A stretch of DNA of 64,000 nucleotides. Origin: Microbacterium sp. lyk4-40-TSB-66 (GTDB lineage Bacteria; Actinomycetota; Actinomycetes; Actinomycetales; Microbacteriaceae). The notes beneath the pieces are model-generated. The model saw only the letters and a program-made list of their open reading frames with translations, did not search any database and was not told where the DNA came from. Location of the stretch: assembly GCF_030209475.1 (NCBI RefSeq), contig NZ_JARVRW010000011.1, positions 98,805-162,804 on the forward strand. Direction: 5' to 3'. Position 1 is the first letter of the stretch; each line of letters opens with the position of its first letter. The position numbers were made by a program, and so were the translations under genes. This document shows positions 44,229-53,000 of the stretch, in pieces.

Positions 44229-46805
44229 TCATAGGGGTTTGGCGGACGCGAGCACCCTGGCGGATTGCGCGTCGTCGCCGGTCTTCTGCGCCCCGGGTTC
44301 CGGGGCGTGCGAACCGTCGTCGAGAGCCATGCGCAGACGGCTCATGAGGTCGGAGCGGGAGGTGGCGCCGAGGCGCCGGCGGATGCGGGCGATGTGGTGC
44401 TCGGCGGTGCGCGGCGAGATGAAGATCGTCTCGCCGATCTCGGCGTAGGTCTTGCCCTGCAGCACCAGCGCCGCGACCTCCCGCTCGCGTTCGCTCAGGA
44501 TGCCGGAGCCCTCGGCCGCACGCGTGGGTGCGGGGATCGGGCCGGTGTCGGTCGCCGGGGTCGCGGGCGTCTCCACGCGCTCACGCGGGTGCAGCTGACG
44601 GGCGCACGCGAGCAGGCGCGCGATGATGCGCCGATCGGTGGATTTGCTCGCGCCGTGGCTCGCTAGACGTGCACCGTCCCACGCGAAGCCGCTCGCAGCG
44701 AGGGCCGCGGCGGACTCCTCGATGGCGTCCACGTCGACGGCGCCGGTGAGGACGTCGGTCCACACGCGCCCGGCGCGTGCCAGGCGGGCGGCCAGGGGCG
44801 AGTGCTCGGCCGCGGCCCGCAGGGCTCGCGCGTGAACGGTGAGCTCCTCGGGGCTGCCCAGCAGGATGCTGGCGTGCAGGCCCGACCACTGCAGGCTCGT
44901 CTCCCACAGGGCCGGTCGGCCGAGGTCGGCGAGCAGCTGGTCGGCCCGCTCGAGCGACGAGCGCATGGCACCGAACTCGCCGACCCGTGCCGCCGAGACG
45001 GCGAACTCGCCGAGGGGGACGAGCGTGAAGAGGTCGATCTGCACACGCAGCAGCGACTCCTGCGCGCGCTGCCAGACCGGCGGCAGCTCGGAGGGCTGGC
45101 CGTTCCGCCGCACGAGCCCGAGCTCGACGGCGTCGGCGAGCAGACGATCGCGCGCACCGAGCGGACGTCCGCCGGTCGCCGCGCGCAGGGCGTTCTCCGC
45201 CTCCGCCGCGTGCTCGCGCTGCAGTGCGACCCACGCGCGCCACAGCAGCAGGCGAGGACCCGCCCATGCACCGCCCTGCGCACCGGCGATCGCGGCATCA
45301 AGAACCCGCTGGGCGACGGCGGCCTCGCCCAGGTGCAGCGCGACCAGAGCGGCGATCACGGCCGGAAGTTCCGGCAGAGGGGCGTCGCTCCCCGACGCGG
45401 TGTACATCTCGCTCGCACGCACGAGATCCTGCAGACCGTCGTGGTCGGCGGCGTCGAGAGAGGCCCGCAGGCCACGGGAGAGGAGTTCGAGCGAGACGCC
45501 GTGGGCGGTCGGGATGGTGCGCACGGGTGCGGAGACGGCCGTCGCGGCCGGATCGGTGTGACCGGCGCCCGCGGCGGCGATCGTCCACTTCGCCCGGCTC
45601 TCGGACGTCGTCGGCACGCCGCCGCGGTAGACCTGCGCCCCGAGGTCCATGTCGCCGCGCATGGCCCACACGGCGGCGGCCATGTCGAGGGCGGCGTCGC
45701 CGGGGGAGTCGGAGTCGGCGAGCAGGCGGTCGACGAACGTGCCGGCGGCATCCACGTCGCCCAGGGCCCACGCGGCCCGCGCGCGGCGCAACGCCAGGGT
45801 GGCCGAGGGCGCTCCCGCCCGGTCGGCCGCCTCGTAGAGCTCGGCCGCCTTCGCAGGATCGCGCGAGAACTCACGGTCGCCGTCGGCGAGCAGGGCGGAT
45901 GCCACGCGCTCGTCCGTCGTGCCCCCGAGGAGCGCCTGCACCGAGGCGGCGTCGCGCACCAGCCGCGCCGAGTACAGCTCCAGCAGGCGGTCGGCGGTCA
46001 GTCGTGCGCGCACGGCGTCACGCACGAGCGGGACCGTACGCCCGCCGCGCTGCAGCAGGCCGGCGTCGTAGCCCGCGGCGCAGGCGGGGCCGGCGCCGGC
46101 GTCGAGCGCGGAGCGCTCGTCGAGGCACAGCGCTTCGACGGCGAGCCGCAGCGACGGGTCGAGGGAGTCGATGCGGTGCGAGACCAGGTCGTCCAGCGAC
46201 CGGGCGATCTCGTCGTGATCGCACCGACCATCGCAGATCGCGTCGCCGTGCAGCATGAGCGCCTCCGCGGTCAGCCAGGCCAACCCTCCGGTGGCCTCGA
46301 GCAGGCGGGTGAGGCAGCCCCGCGACACGTCCGTGGCTGCGGTCCCCAGGTGCGCGGTGACGTCGGACATCGTCACGTGTCCGAGCAGCATCGGCGGTTG
46401 GTGCCGTTCGATGTCGTCGATCAGCGCGCGCAGCACCGGTGAGTCGGGGTCGGGACGGGTGGCGAGCAGCACCGTCGCGCTTCCCGTGCGCAGCCGGTCC
46501 GCCAGCGTGGAGAGCGTCTCATCGTCGAGAAGATGCGCGTCGTCGACGACGACGACCGCGTCCCCCGCGGCGGGCAGGTCCGAGAGGTGTGTCAGGGCGA
46601 CGGGGGAGACGCCGGCCGTGCGCAGCGCCGTGAAGAGGTGACGCAGCACGCGGGATTTGCCGGAGCCAGCCGTTCCCACGACCGCGAGCGGTGCGGGCTC
46701 GACCGCCGCGACGGAGGCGTCGAGGAGGGCGCGTGCGACGCGCGGCAGCAGCAGCGATTCGAGGTCGCCGTGGGCAGCATCGGAGGACGTGTTCGAGATC
46801 GACAT
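44229..46805 (-). CDS. Large ATP-binding LuxR-family regulator (LAL-type)
   Basis: 858 residues from ATG (MSISNTSSDAAHGD). Walker A VVGTAGSGKSRVL (about 42-54) and Walker B AVVVVDDAHLL (about 77-87) form an N-terminal ATPase. A long helical TPR-like middle follows. The C-terminal LuxR helix-turn-helix reads LSEREREVAALVLQGKTYAE then ISPRTAEHHIARIRRRLGA. These proteins are ATP-dependent activators of adjacent genes. It lies 26 bases after the Hsp70-like gene and before the IniB-like gene, so it is the obvious candidate controller of the locus; the inducing signal is unknown. Confidence 0.88.
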   Translation of the reverse strand: MSISNTSSDAAHGDLESLLLPRVARALLDASVAAVEPAPLAVVGTAGSGKSRVLRHLFTALRTAGVSPVALTHLSDLPAAGDAVVVVDDAHLLDDETLSTLADRLRTGSATVLLATRPDPDSPVLRALIDDIERHQPPMLLGHVTMSDVTAHLGTAATDVSRGCLTRLLEATGGLAWLTAEALMLHGDAICDGRCDHDEIARSLDDLVSHRIDSLDPSLRLAVEALCLDERSALDAGAGPACAAGYDAGLLQRGGRTVPLVRDAVRARLTADRLLELYSARLVRDAASVQALLGGTTDERVASALLADGDREFSRDPAKAAELYEAADRAGAPSATLALRRARAAWALGDVDAAGTFVDRLLADSDSPGDAALDMAAAVWAMRGDMDLGAQVYRGGVPTTSESRAKWTIAAAGAGHTDPAATAVSAPVRTIPTAHGVSLELLSRGLRASLDAADHDGLQDLVRASEMYTASGSDAPLPELPAVIAALVALHLGEAAVAQRVLDAAIAGAQGGAWAGPRLLLWRAWVALQREHAAEAENALRAATGGRPLGARDRLLADAVELGLVRRNGQPSELPPVWQRAQESLLRVQIDLFTLVPLGEFAVSAARVGEFGAMRSSLERADQLLADLGRPALWETSLQWSGLHASILLGSPEELTVHARALRAAAEHSPLAARLARAGRVWTDVLTGAVDVDAIEESAAALAASGFAWDGARLASHGASKSTDRRIIARLLACARQLHPRERVETPATPATDTGPIPAPTRAAEGSGILSEREREVAALVLQGKTYAEIGETIFISPRTAEHHIARIRRRLGATSRSDLMSRLRMALDDGSHAPEPGAQKTGDDAQSARVLASAKPL

Positions 46806-46831
46806 CGGTGGTGATCTTCCGACGGCCCGCG

Positions 46832-48778
46832 TCAGGGCGTGGGCTCGGCGGAGGTGGGCGGTGTCTCGGGTGCCGGAGAGCTGGTCTCGGCCGGCTGCTC
46901 CGACGGCGGCGAGGTCTCGGTCGGCGGCGGGTTCTCCGTCGACGGAGACGGAGCCGGCTCCTCGGAGGCGGGCGGGTCGGTGACCGGCGTGTCCGTGCCC
47001 GGCGTCTCGGTGCCCGGTGTCTCGGCCGGCGTGGTGGGGGCCGGGTCGGAGGGAGAGGGAGCGGTGGTCGTCGGATCGGTCGACGGCGTGCCGGCCGAGG
47101 GCTCCGACGGCGTGGACGACGACGGCTGGGTGGCCGGGGCGGGGTTCCCGCCCCCACTTCCGCCGCCACCGTTGGAGGCCTGCTGCTGCGCGGGGGGCGC
47201 CGCGGAGGGGCTGCGCTGTTCGGCGGCCTGAGGGGTCAGTCGCTGGGGGGTGCGCTGACGTTCCTCGCTGCGAGTGGTCGAGCGGGGCTCCTCGGGAGCG
47301 GTGGCCTCCTGCGGGGCCGCGGGCTGCTCGGCGACGGGCTGCACCTGGGGGGCGGCGATGCTCGCCGGGGGAGAGGAGGGCAGATCGAGCGCGTCGAACA
47401 CGCGCACGTCGAGGTCGGCGGCCATGGGCTGCGAGGTAACGGCCATTCCGGTGCGGGCAAGGATGCCGACGCCGAGGGCGGGCACACTGACGACGCCCAC
47501 GCTCACGGTGAGCACCGCGACACCCGCAGCGACGTACGCCGTGGCGGGAACCCGTCGAAACCACGGAGCGCGCTTCTCGCTCCGCTGGGCGGTGAAGACG
47601 GACTCGGAGTTCGCGTCGTCGTCATCGCGGTCGTCGTCATCGTCGTCGGCCGGAGCGTCGTCGACCGCGAGGAGCGAGAACGGGCGCAGGTCGCCGCCGG
47701 CCGCGGTGCGCGCGGCGCCGAGCGCGATGATCGCCTTGGGATCGGCGTCGACGGCGATCGGGCGGTCGAAACGCTCTGAGAGCAGCTGCGCGACGCGGGG
47801 GATGCGGGAGGTGCCGCCCGTGAGCAGGATCGCGTCGAGGTCGTCGGCGGTGAGGCCCGACTGCTCCAGCGCGATCTCGAGCACCTCGACGGTGCGCTCG
47901 ATCTCGGGTTCGATCATGTCCTCGAACTCGGCGCGGGTCAGGCGGACGGCGCCGTGGCCGTCGCCGACGAGCACCGGCACGACGGCTTCACCGTCGAACG
48001 ACAGCGACTCCTTGGCGTCGACGCACTCGCGTCGGAGCGACGCCAGGGCCATGCGTAGGCCCGCATCGGACTCCACGCTCGCGAGCGCGGATGCCGGGAT
48101 GCCGGCGGCACGGACGGTGTGCCGCAGCACGATGTCGTCGAAGTCGGCGCCGCCCAGGTCGGGGATGCCGACGGGGCTGCCGACGAAGTCCACGTTGCCG
48201 TCGGGCATCTTCTGGAGGATGACGGTGTCGAACGTGCCGCCACCGAAGTCGTAGACCGCCAGGGCGCGGCCGCTCTCGAGGGGGTGCGTCGATTCGTAGT
48301 GGCGCGCGGCGGCCTCGGGCTCGGTGATGACCTGCACGTCGCTCCAGCCGAGGCGGCCGATCGCGTCGCGCACCAGTTGCGTGCGGTACTCGCCCCAGGT
48401 GACGGGGACGGAGACGGCGATGCCGGCGGGGTGCTGTCCCTCGCGCTCGACCGCGGTGCCGATCACCCACCCCACGACCAGGGCGTAGAGGTCTTGAGGA
48501 GAGAAGCGCCGGTCTCCGGCCACGATGGGCACGTCGTCGCCGATGCGGCGCTTGAATTCGCGCACGAGACGCTCGGGCTGGGCGGTGCCCCGACGCTCCG
48601 CCGCGTCGCCGAACAGCAGTCCGCTGTCCGACACGAAGACGGTGGTCGGGGTGCTGTCGGCGTTGCGCCCGAGCGGCAGCGATGCGGCAAGCAACGCCCC
48701 GTCGGGTGCGGAACGCGCGGTCGCAGCCGCAGTCCTGCTCGTCCCTACATCGATCGCCAAGAAGTACGGCGTAGCCAT
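46832..48778 (-). CDS. Membrane-anchored Hsp70-family protein with Pro/Thr/Ser/Glu-rich outer tail
   Basis: 648 residues starting MATPYFLAIDVGTSRTAAA. The Hsp70/actin ATPase domain covers about 1-350: phosphate-1 DVGTSRT, YDFGGGTFDT (about 177) and the adenosine motif LLTGGTSRIPRV. The canonical peptide-binding domain is missing. Instead an acidic run (DDDDDDRDDDD), one membrane helix (about 406-432) and a roughly 200-residue P/T/S/E-rich tail follow, with repeats such as PGTETPGTDTPVTDPP. The ATPase would be cytoplasmic and the tail outside. A stress sensor or chaperone for the ini-like system is inference. It heads the minus-strand unit. Confidence 0.86.
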   Translation of the reverse strand: MATPYFLAIDVGTSRTAAATARSAPDGALLAASLPLGRNADSTPTTVFVSDSGLLFGDAAERRGTAQPERLVREFKRRIGDDVPIVAGDRRFSPQDLYALVVGWVIGTAVEREGQHPAGIAVSVPVTWGEYRTQLVRDAIGRLGWSDVQVITEPEAAARHYESTHPLESGRALAVYDFGGGTFDTVILQKMPDGNVDFVGSPVGIPDLGGADFDDIVLRHTVRAAGIPASALASVESDAGLRMALASLRRECVDAKESLSFDGEAVVPVLVGDGHGAVRLTRAEFEDMIEPEIERTVEVLEIALEQSGLTADDLDAILLTGGTSRIPRVAQLLSERFDRPIAVDADPKAIIALGAARTAAGGDLRPFSLLAVDDAPADDDDDDRDDDDANSESVFTAQRSEKRAPWFRRVPATAYVAAGVAVLTVSVGVVSVPALGVGILARTGMAVTSQPMAADLDVRVFDALDLPSSPPASIAAPQVQPVAEQPAAPQEATAPEEPRSTTRSEERQRTPQRLTPQAAEQRSPSAAPPAQQQASNGGGGSGGGNPAPATQPSSSTPSEPSAGTPSTDPTTTAPSPSDPAPTTPAETPGTETPGTDTPVTDPPASEEPAPSPSTENPPPTETSPPSEQPAETSSPAPETPPTSAEPTP

Positions 48779-49073
48779 GTGTTTCGACCCCCCGAGGGCG
48801 CACAGAAGCGCCCAAGGCACTCCTGAATCCCCCGACTCTCCGAGCTCGACGACGAGCCCGTTCGTGTTCCATCGGCCCGTGCCCCCTGCACGTGTCGACG
48901 CTGTCCCAGAAGTGTCGCACACCCCGATTGAGGATGAAAGGGGAGGTGAAACGGGTGTTATCCAAGGCGCGAAGGTGCAATACTTCGCGCGCCGTCGTTC
49001 AGGTCCGTCCTCGCTTGCGCGTCGCGGCCGCGCCGGTCGTTCTCCGGCTCGTGCCGTTCCCACACACGTCGGG
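48779..49073. other. Divergent region between the Hsp70-like gene and groES
   Basis: About 295 bases before the first CIRCE element, with no gene. It must hold the promoter of the Hsp70-like operon. The one clear structure is GCGCGAAG (48967-48974) facing CTTCGCGC (48983-48990), an 8-bp dyad with 8-base spacing, a possible operator. No CIRCE copy lies on the Hsp70 side proper. Confidence 0.4.
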
Positions 49074-49100
49074 TTGGCACTCGCATTGCACGAGTGCCAA
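49074..49100. promoter_or_regulatory. CIRCE element 1 (HrcA operator)
   Basis: TTGGCACTC-N9-GAGTGCCAA, a perfect 9-9-9 dyad differing from the consensus TTAGCACTC-N9-GAGTGCTAA by one symmetric pair. It overlaps the -35 of the groES promoter. Confidence 0.9.
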
Positions 49101-49114
49101 CCCTTCCCTAGACT
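49086..49114 (+). promoter_or_regulatory. groES promoter TTGCAC-17-TAGACT
   Basis: A good sigma70-like pair with ideal 17-base spacing. The -35 lies inside CIRCE 1 and CIRCE 2 begins four bases after the -10, so HrcA would block both entry and escape. Confidence 0.75.
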
Positions 49115-49118
49115 CTGG

Positions 49119-49145
49119 TTAGCACTCTCCCCGCGTGAGTGCTGA
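49119..49145. promoter_or_regulatory. CIRCE element 2 (HrcA operator)
   Basis: TTAGCACTC-N9-GAGTGCTGA, one base from the consensus in the right arm. It lies 31 bases before the groES start, across the likely transcription start. Confidence 0.9.
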
Positions 49146-49176
49146 CAAGTCTTCTGTAACGAGAAAGAGGTAGACC

Positions 49177-49473
49177 GTGTCGGTTTCCATCAAGCCGCTC
49201 GAGGACCGGATCGTCATCAAGCAGGTCGAGGCTGAGCAGACCACCGCGAGTGGTCTCGTCATCCCCGACACCGCCAAAGAGAAGCCGCAGGAGGGCGAAG
49301 TCGTCGCCGTCGGCCCCGGCCGCATCGACGACAACGGCAACCGTGTCCCCCTCGACGTCGCCGTCGGCGACCGCGTGCTGTACAGCAAGTACGGCGGCAC
49401 CGAGGTCAAGTTCGGCGCCGACGAGTACCTGGTGCTGTCGGCTCGCGACGTGCTGGCGGTCGTCGTCCGCTGA
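49177..49473 (+). CDS. groES: Co-chaperonin GroES
   Basis: 98 residues, GTG start with AAAGAGG upstream. [26 protein letters not shown] (mobile loop) and the C-terminal [14 protein letters not shown]. It caps GroEL. Unlike in many actinobacteria, no groEL follows; a strong terminator and rarD come next, so GroEL must be encoded elsewhere. Confidence 0.97.
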   Translation: MSVSIKPLEDRIVIKQVEAEQTTASGLVIPDTAKEKPQEGEVVAVGPGRIDDNGNRVPLDVAVGDRVLYSKYGGTEVKFGADEYLVLSARDVLAVVVR

Positions 49474-49489
49474 TCGCGCGACTCACGAC

Positions 49490-49523
49490 GAAGACCCCGG
49501 ATGCCACAGCATCCGGGGTCTTC
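49490..49523 (+). terminator. groES terminator
   Basis: A 15-bp perfect stem (GAAGACCCCGGATGC and complement) with a CACA loop, 17 bases after the groES stop, followed by CTCGTCT. Confidence 0.85.
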
Positions 49524-49634
49524 CTCGTCTCGTCGCCGTCCTCGCCTCGGCCTCCGTGTCGTCGACCGGGCAGGTGGCAGGAAAGCGGCGGCCGTCGGCG
49601 GCCCCCGGGGCGACGCCGCGCATAGGCTGATCGA

Positions 49635-50576
49635 GTGACCGCCATCCCACCCGCCCCCGCCGGTGGGAGCACCCGAGGCGCGCTGTACGCACTGAGCGCC
49701 TACCTGCTCTGGGGTGTCCTGCCGATCTACTTCCTGCAGCTCAAGCCGACCGATCCCTTCGAGGTCGTCGCCTGGCGGATCATCCTGGCCTTCGCCTTCT
49801 GCCTCCTGCTGCTCACGGTTCTCCGCACGTGGCGCCCGTTCCTCGCCATCGTGCGGCAGCCGCGCCTGATGGCGCTCACGGCACTGGCGGGCGTCCTGAT
49901 CTACGTGAACTGGCAGACCTACCTGATCGGGGCCCTGACCGGGCACGTCATCGAGACGAGCCTCGGGTACTTCACGAACCCGATCGTCACGGTCCTGCTC
50001 GGGGTCCTCGTGCTGCGCGAGAAACTGCGCGTCCTGCCGTGGATCGCGGTGGGCATCGCCGTCGCCGCGGTCGTCGTCATCGTCGTCGGCTACGGCTCCT
50101 TCCCGTGGATCGCCCTGACGCTGGCGTTCTCCTTCGGCTTCTACGGTCTGGTGAAGAAGCAGATCGGCCCGTCGGTGGATGCCGTGAGCGGTCTGACCCT
50201 CGAGTCGCTGTGGCTCCTACCGGTCGCCGCGATCCAGCTGGTGTTCGTCGCGACCATCTCGGGGATCACGCTCGGCACCGTCGGAGCGCTGCACACGGTG
50301 CTGCTCCTGTCGGCGGGCGTCGTGACGGCGATCCCGCTGCTGCTGTTCGCGTCGGGTGCCCGGCGGGTGCCGCTGACGGTGATCGGGCTGCTGCAGTTCG
50401 TGGCGCCCGTCATCCAGTTCGTCATCGGTGTCTGGGTGCTCCACGAAGAGATGACCCCCGAGCGCTGGATCGGCTTCGCCCTGGTCTGGGTGGCGCTGGT
50501 GATCCTGAGTGCCGATTCGATCGTCGCCTCGCGGCGTCATCGTCGCGTGGTGGCCGATGTCGCCGAGCCGGTGTGA
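49635..50576 (+). CDS. rarD: EamA/RarD-family transporter
   Basis: 313 residues, GTG start, with about ten membrane helices in two EamA halves. RarD hallmarks are YLLWGVLPIYFLQL at the N-terminus, VAWRIILAF, and INWQ-like VNWQTYLIGALTGHVIETSLG near 90 (in parts). The substrate of RarD proteins is unsettled. It is followed by a 194-base gap with the promoter of the binding-protein gene. Confidence 0.88.
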   Translation: MTAIPPAPAGGSTRGALYALSAYLLWGVLPIYFLQLKPTDPFEVVAWRIILAFAFCLLLLTVLRTWRPFLAIVRQPRLMALTALAGVLIYVNWQTYLIGALTGHVIETSLGYFTNPIVTVLLGVLVLREKLRVLPWIAVGIAVAAVVVIVVGYGSFPWIALTLAFSFGFYGLVKKQIGPSVDAVSGLTLESLWLLPVAAIQLVFVATISGITLGTVGALHTVLLLSAGVVTAIPLLLFASGARRVPLTVIGLLQFVAPVIQFVIGVWVLHEEMTPERWIGFALVWVALVILSADSIVASRRHRRVVADVAEPV

Positions 50577-50667
50577 GTTCCGCGATTTCTGCGTTTACCG
50601 GCTGAATCCGTCCGTTCTCGATGCGGTGTCGTCGACCGTTATGCGCCCGTGACCGCGGGGACGCACA

Positions 50668-50681
50668 TCGTTAACGAACGG
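50668..50681. promoter_or_regulatory. TCGTTAACGAACGG motif upstream of binding-protein gene
   Basis: A motif with CGTTAACG dyad core about 100 bases upstream of the ABC binding-protein start. A near copy, TCGTTAGCGAACCG, lies about 100 bases upstream of livH (57139-57152). A shared regulator of the split transporter is plausible. Confidence 0.45.
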
Positions 50682-50770
50682 CAACATGCGGAAAACCTGC
50701 ATCCGATTAGGTTGGGGGAATCAGGTGACCCCATGGGTCTTCCCCGCGTTCATCCACAGCAAGGAGCACT

Positions 50771-52060
50771 ATGAACGTCTTCCCGCGCACGCGCAGCGCC
50801 CGACTCCTCGGCGGTCTCGCCCTGGTCGGCGCAAGCGCGCTCGTCCTCGCCGGTTGTGCCGGTGGTGGCGGCGACGCCGCCGCACCCAGCGAATCCTCCG
50901 ACGGTGGCAGCGGTGCCGTATCGACGGCCGACGGCGCGTTCCACGTCGGCACGATCCTCCCCGCCACGGGTAACCTCGCCTTCCTCGGCCCGCCCGAGGT
51001 CGCCGGCGTCAAGCTCGCCGTGCAGGACATCGAGGCCACGGGCGACGCATTCCCGTTCTCGGTCGAACTCACCGAGCGCGACTCGGGTGACACGACCACC
51101 GACATCGCCACGCAGTCGGCGACCGAGCTCGTCGACGCCGGTGCCGACGTCGTCATCGGTGCCGCCTCGTCGGGTGTGTCCTTCACCTTCGTCGACCAGC
51201 TGGTCAACGCCGGTGTGGTCCAGATCTCGCCCGCCAACACCTCGCCCGACTTCACGACCTACGCCGACGACGGGTACTACTGGCGCACCGCGCCCTCCGA
51301 CGTGCTGCAGGGCCGCGTGCTCGGCAACCTGATGGTCGGAGACGGTGCCGCCAACGTCGGCATCATCTACATCAACGACCCCTACGGCATCGGCCTGAAG
51401 GACAACGCGACGACGGCCATCGAGGCCGCCGGTGGCGAGGTCTCCGTCGCGGTCCCCTACAACCCGGGTGACACGGTCTTCACGTCGCAGGTCGACGAGC
51501 TGCTCGCGGCTCAGCCCGACGCCGTCGCGGTGATCGCGTTCGAAGAGACGTCGTCGATCATCCCGCAGCTGGTCAGCACGCAGGGCTACGCCGCGTCGAA
51601 GGTCTACTTCGTCGACGGCAACCTGTCGAACTCGTACGAGTTCCCCGCCGGCACCCTGCAGGGCGCCAAGGGCACGCTGCCCGGCAACCCGGCCGACACG
51701 ACGTTCCAGTCGCGTCTGAAGGAGATCGACCCCGCGCTGACCGACTTCAGCTACGCGCCGGAGTCCTACGACGCCGTCATCGTCGCTGCTCTCGCCGCGG
51801 CGCAGGCCAAGGACGACTCGGGCACCGCGATCCGCGACAACCTCCAGTCGGTCTCCGAGGGCGGCGAGAAGTGCACGACCTTCGCCGACTGCCTCGCGCT
51901 GATCAACGACGGCACCGACATCGACTACGACGGTGTCTCCGGCCCGATCACGTTCGACGAGAACGGTGACCCGACCGAGGCGTACATCGGCATCTACCAG
52001 TACGGTGCCGACAACAAGTACACCCTGCTGAACACGGAGTTCGGCTCGCTCAACGAGTGA
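50771..52060 (+). CDS. Branched-chain amino-acid-type ABC transporter substrate-binding lipoprotein
   Basis: 429 residues. A lipoprotein signal ends in LAGC (Cys29), followed by a Gly/Ser/Asp linker and a type I periplasmic-binding fold (Leu/Ile/Val-binding family): FHVGTILPATGNLAFLGPPEV, VVIGAASSGVSFTFV, PANTSPDFT. AAGGAG precedes the ATG. It is presumably the binding protein for the LivHMGF system encoded on the opposite strand just beyond (52997-57042). The ligand cannot be told. Confidence 0.9.
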   Translation: MNVFPRTRSARLLGGLALVGASALVLAGCAGGGGDAAAPSESSDGGSGAVSTADGAFHVGTILPATGNLAFLGPPEVAGVKLAVQDIEATGDAFPFSVELTERDSGDTTTDIATQSATELVDAGADVVIGAASSGVSFTFVDQLVNAGVVQISPANTSPDFTTYADDGYYWRTAPSDVLQGRVLGNLMVGDGAANVGIIYINDPYGIGLKDNATTAIEAAGGEVSVAVPYNPGDTVFTSQVDELLAAQPDAVAVIAFEETSSIIPQLVSTQGYAASKVYFVDGNLSNSYEFPAGTLQGAKGTLPGNPADTTFQSRLKEIDPALTDFSYAPESYDAVIVAALAAAQAKDDSGTAIRDNLQSVSEGGEKCTTFADCLALINDGTDIDYDGVSGPITFDENGDPTEAYIGIYQYGADNKYTLLNTEFGSLNE

Positions 52061-52074
52061 CTTGACACCGCAGG

Positions 52075-52104
52075 AAGGGCCCGGATCTCAGGATCCGGGC
52101 CCTT
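52075..52104 (+). terminator. Terminator of binding-protein gene
   Basis: A 13-bp perfect stem AAGGGCCCGGATC with a TCAG loop and trailing TTC, 15 bases after the stop. Confidence 0.85.
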
Positions 52105-52169
52105 TCGCGTTGAGGCATGCGCCGCGTCGCGCGGTGCAGCCGAGGAGCGGGAGAGGCAGTGAGGCGGAC

Positions 52170-53000
52170 TCAACCCGTCGGCGTCAACCCGCACACCTGC
52201 GCGGTGAGCACCAGGAGCGCGGCGGCGACGTCCTTCGACCGCTCCAGGGGGACGACCACCTCGCGTCCGTCGACGCGGGCGACGAGGTCGAACAGCGTCC
52301 CGACCTTGTCTTCGGCGATGGCGTGCGCGTCACAGCGTTGAGGCACCACAGCGACGTCGAGGATCGACGGCGCGTCGCCGGCGGAGACCGTCGTGTTCAG
52401 GGGCGCTTCGTCACCGGCCGCGAACCGCAGCAGCACGGTTCCCCGCAGGGCGACGAGCTGGGCCGTCCCGTCGCCGCTCTGAGCCGGATCGAGCGCGAGA
52501 CTCAGGATGATCGAGCCGTCGGCGCCGGCGGTCGCCGCCGAAGCCGTCACGCGGACCACGGATGCCAGCGCGTCCCGGTCGCATGCCGTGGCGCTCGCGT
52601 GCCCGAGCACATCGAGGGTGTCCTCCAAGGGGACGGTCGTCTGCTCCCCGTCGACCGTGAGCGTCGCCTCGGGCGCGTCGTCGGCGGCTTCGCAGCGGAT
52701 GGTGGGCAGGATCACCGGGAGATCCACGGTGCGCCCCGGATTCAGCGTCGTCGGCCGCGGGGCATCCCACTGCGCGGGACCGTCGAACACGGGGGAAGAG
52801 AACGATGCCGCCGTGAACGTCGCGGGGGAGTCCGAGGTGTTGGTCACCCGTAGCTGCACCCGGCCGACGGCGATGTCGCCGCGTTGCTGCACGAGGACGA
52901 CCTCGAGCGACGGCGCGGGCTGTGCCGGGGCCGAACATGCCGAGAGTGCGACGCCCACCAGGGTGAGCGCCGCACTCGCGATCAGTCGACGGTCGATCAG
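52170..53000 (-). CDS. Lipoprotein of the liv operon, possible CTG start
   Basis: About 276 residues. The frame encodes a lipoprotein signal LIDRRLIASAALTLVGVALSAC and then a beta-rich extracellular protein. No ATG, GTG or TTG precedes the signal in a sensible place; a CTG at 53000 overlaps the livF stop as CTGA, mimicking the ATGA couplings of this operon. The only later candidate (a GTG within the signal) would delete its charged part. It has no recognised domain. It may be an accessory surface protein of the importer. Confidence 0.65.
   Translation of the reverse strand: MIDRRLIASAALTLVGVALSACSAPAQPAPSLEVVLVQQRGDIAVGRVQLRVTNTSDSPATFTAASFSSPVFDGPAQWDAPRPTTLNPGRTVDLPVILPTIRCEAADDAPEATLTVDGEQTTVPLEDTLDVLGHASATACDRDALASVVRVTASAATAGADGSIILSLALDPAQSGDGTAQLVALRGTVLLRFAAGDEAPLNTTVSAGDAPSILDVAVVPQRCDAHAIAEDKVGTLFDLVARVDGREVVVPLERSKDVAAALLVLTAQVCGLTPTG

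Noticed and set aside
46806..47564. N-terminal extension of the LAL regulator by 253 codons
   Set aside because: The upstream part overlaps the Pro/Thr-rich tail of the Hsp70-like protein in another frame and looks like a GC-rich shadow; the ATG at 46805 begins a normal protein.
49177..49523. groEL expected after groES
   Set aside because: A terminator and then rarD follow; no chaperonin-like sequence is present in the window.
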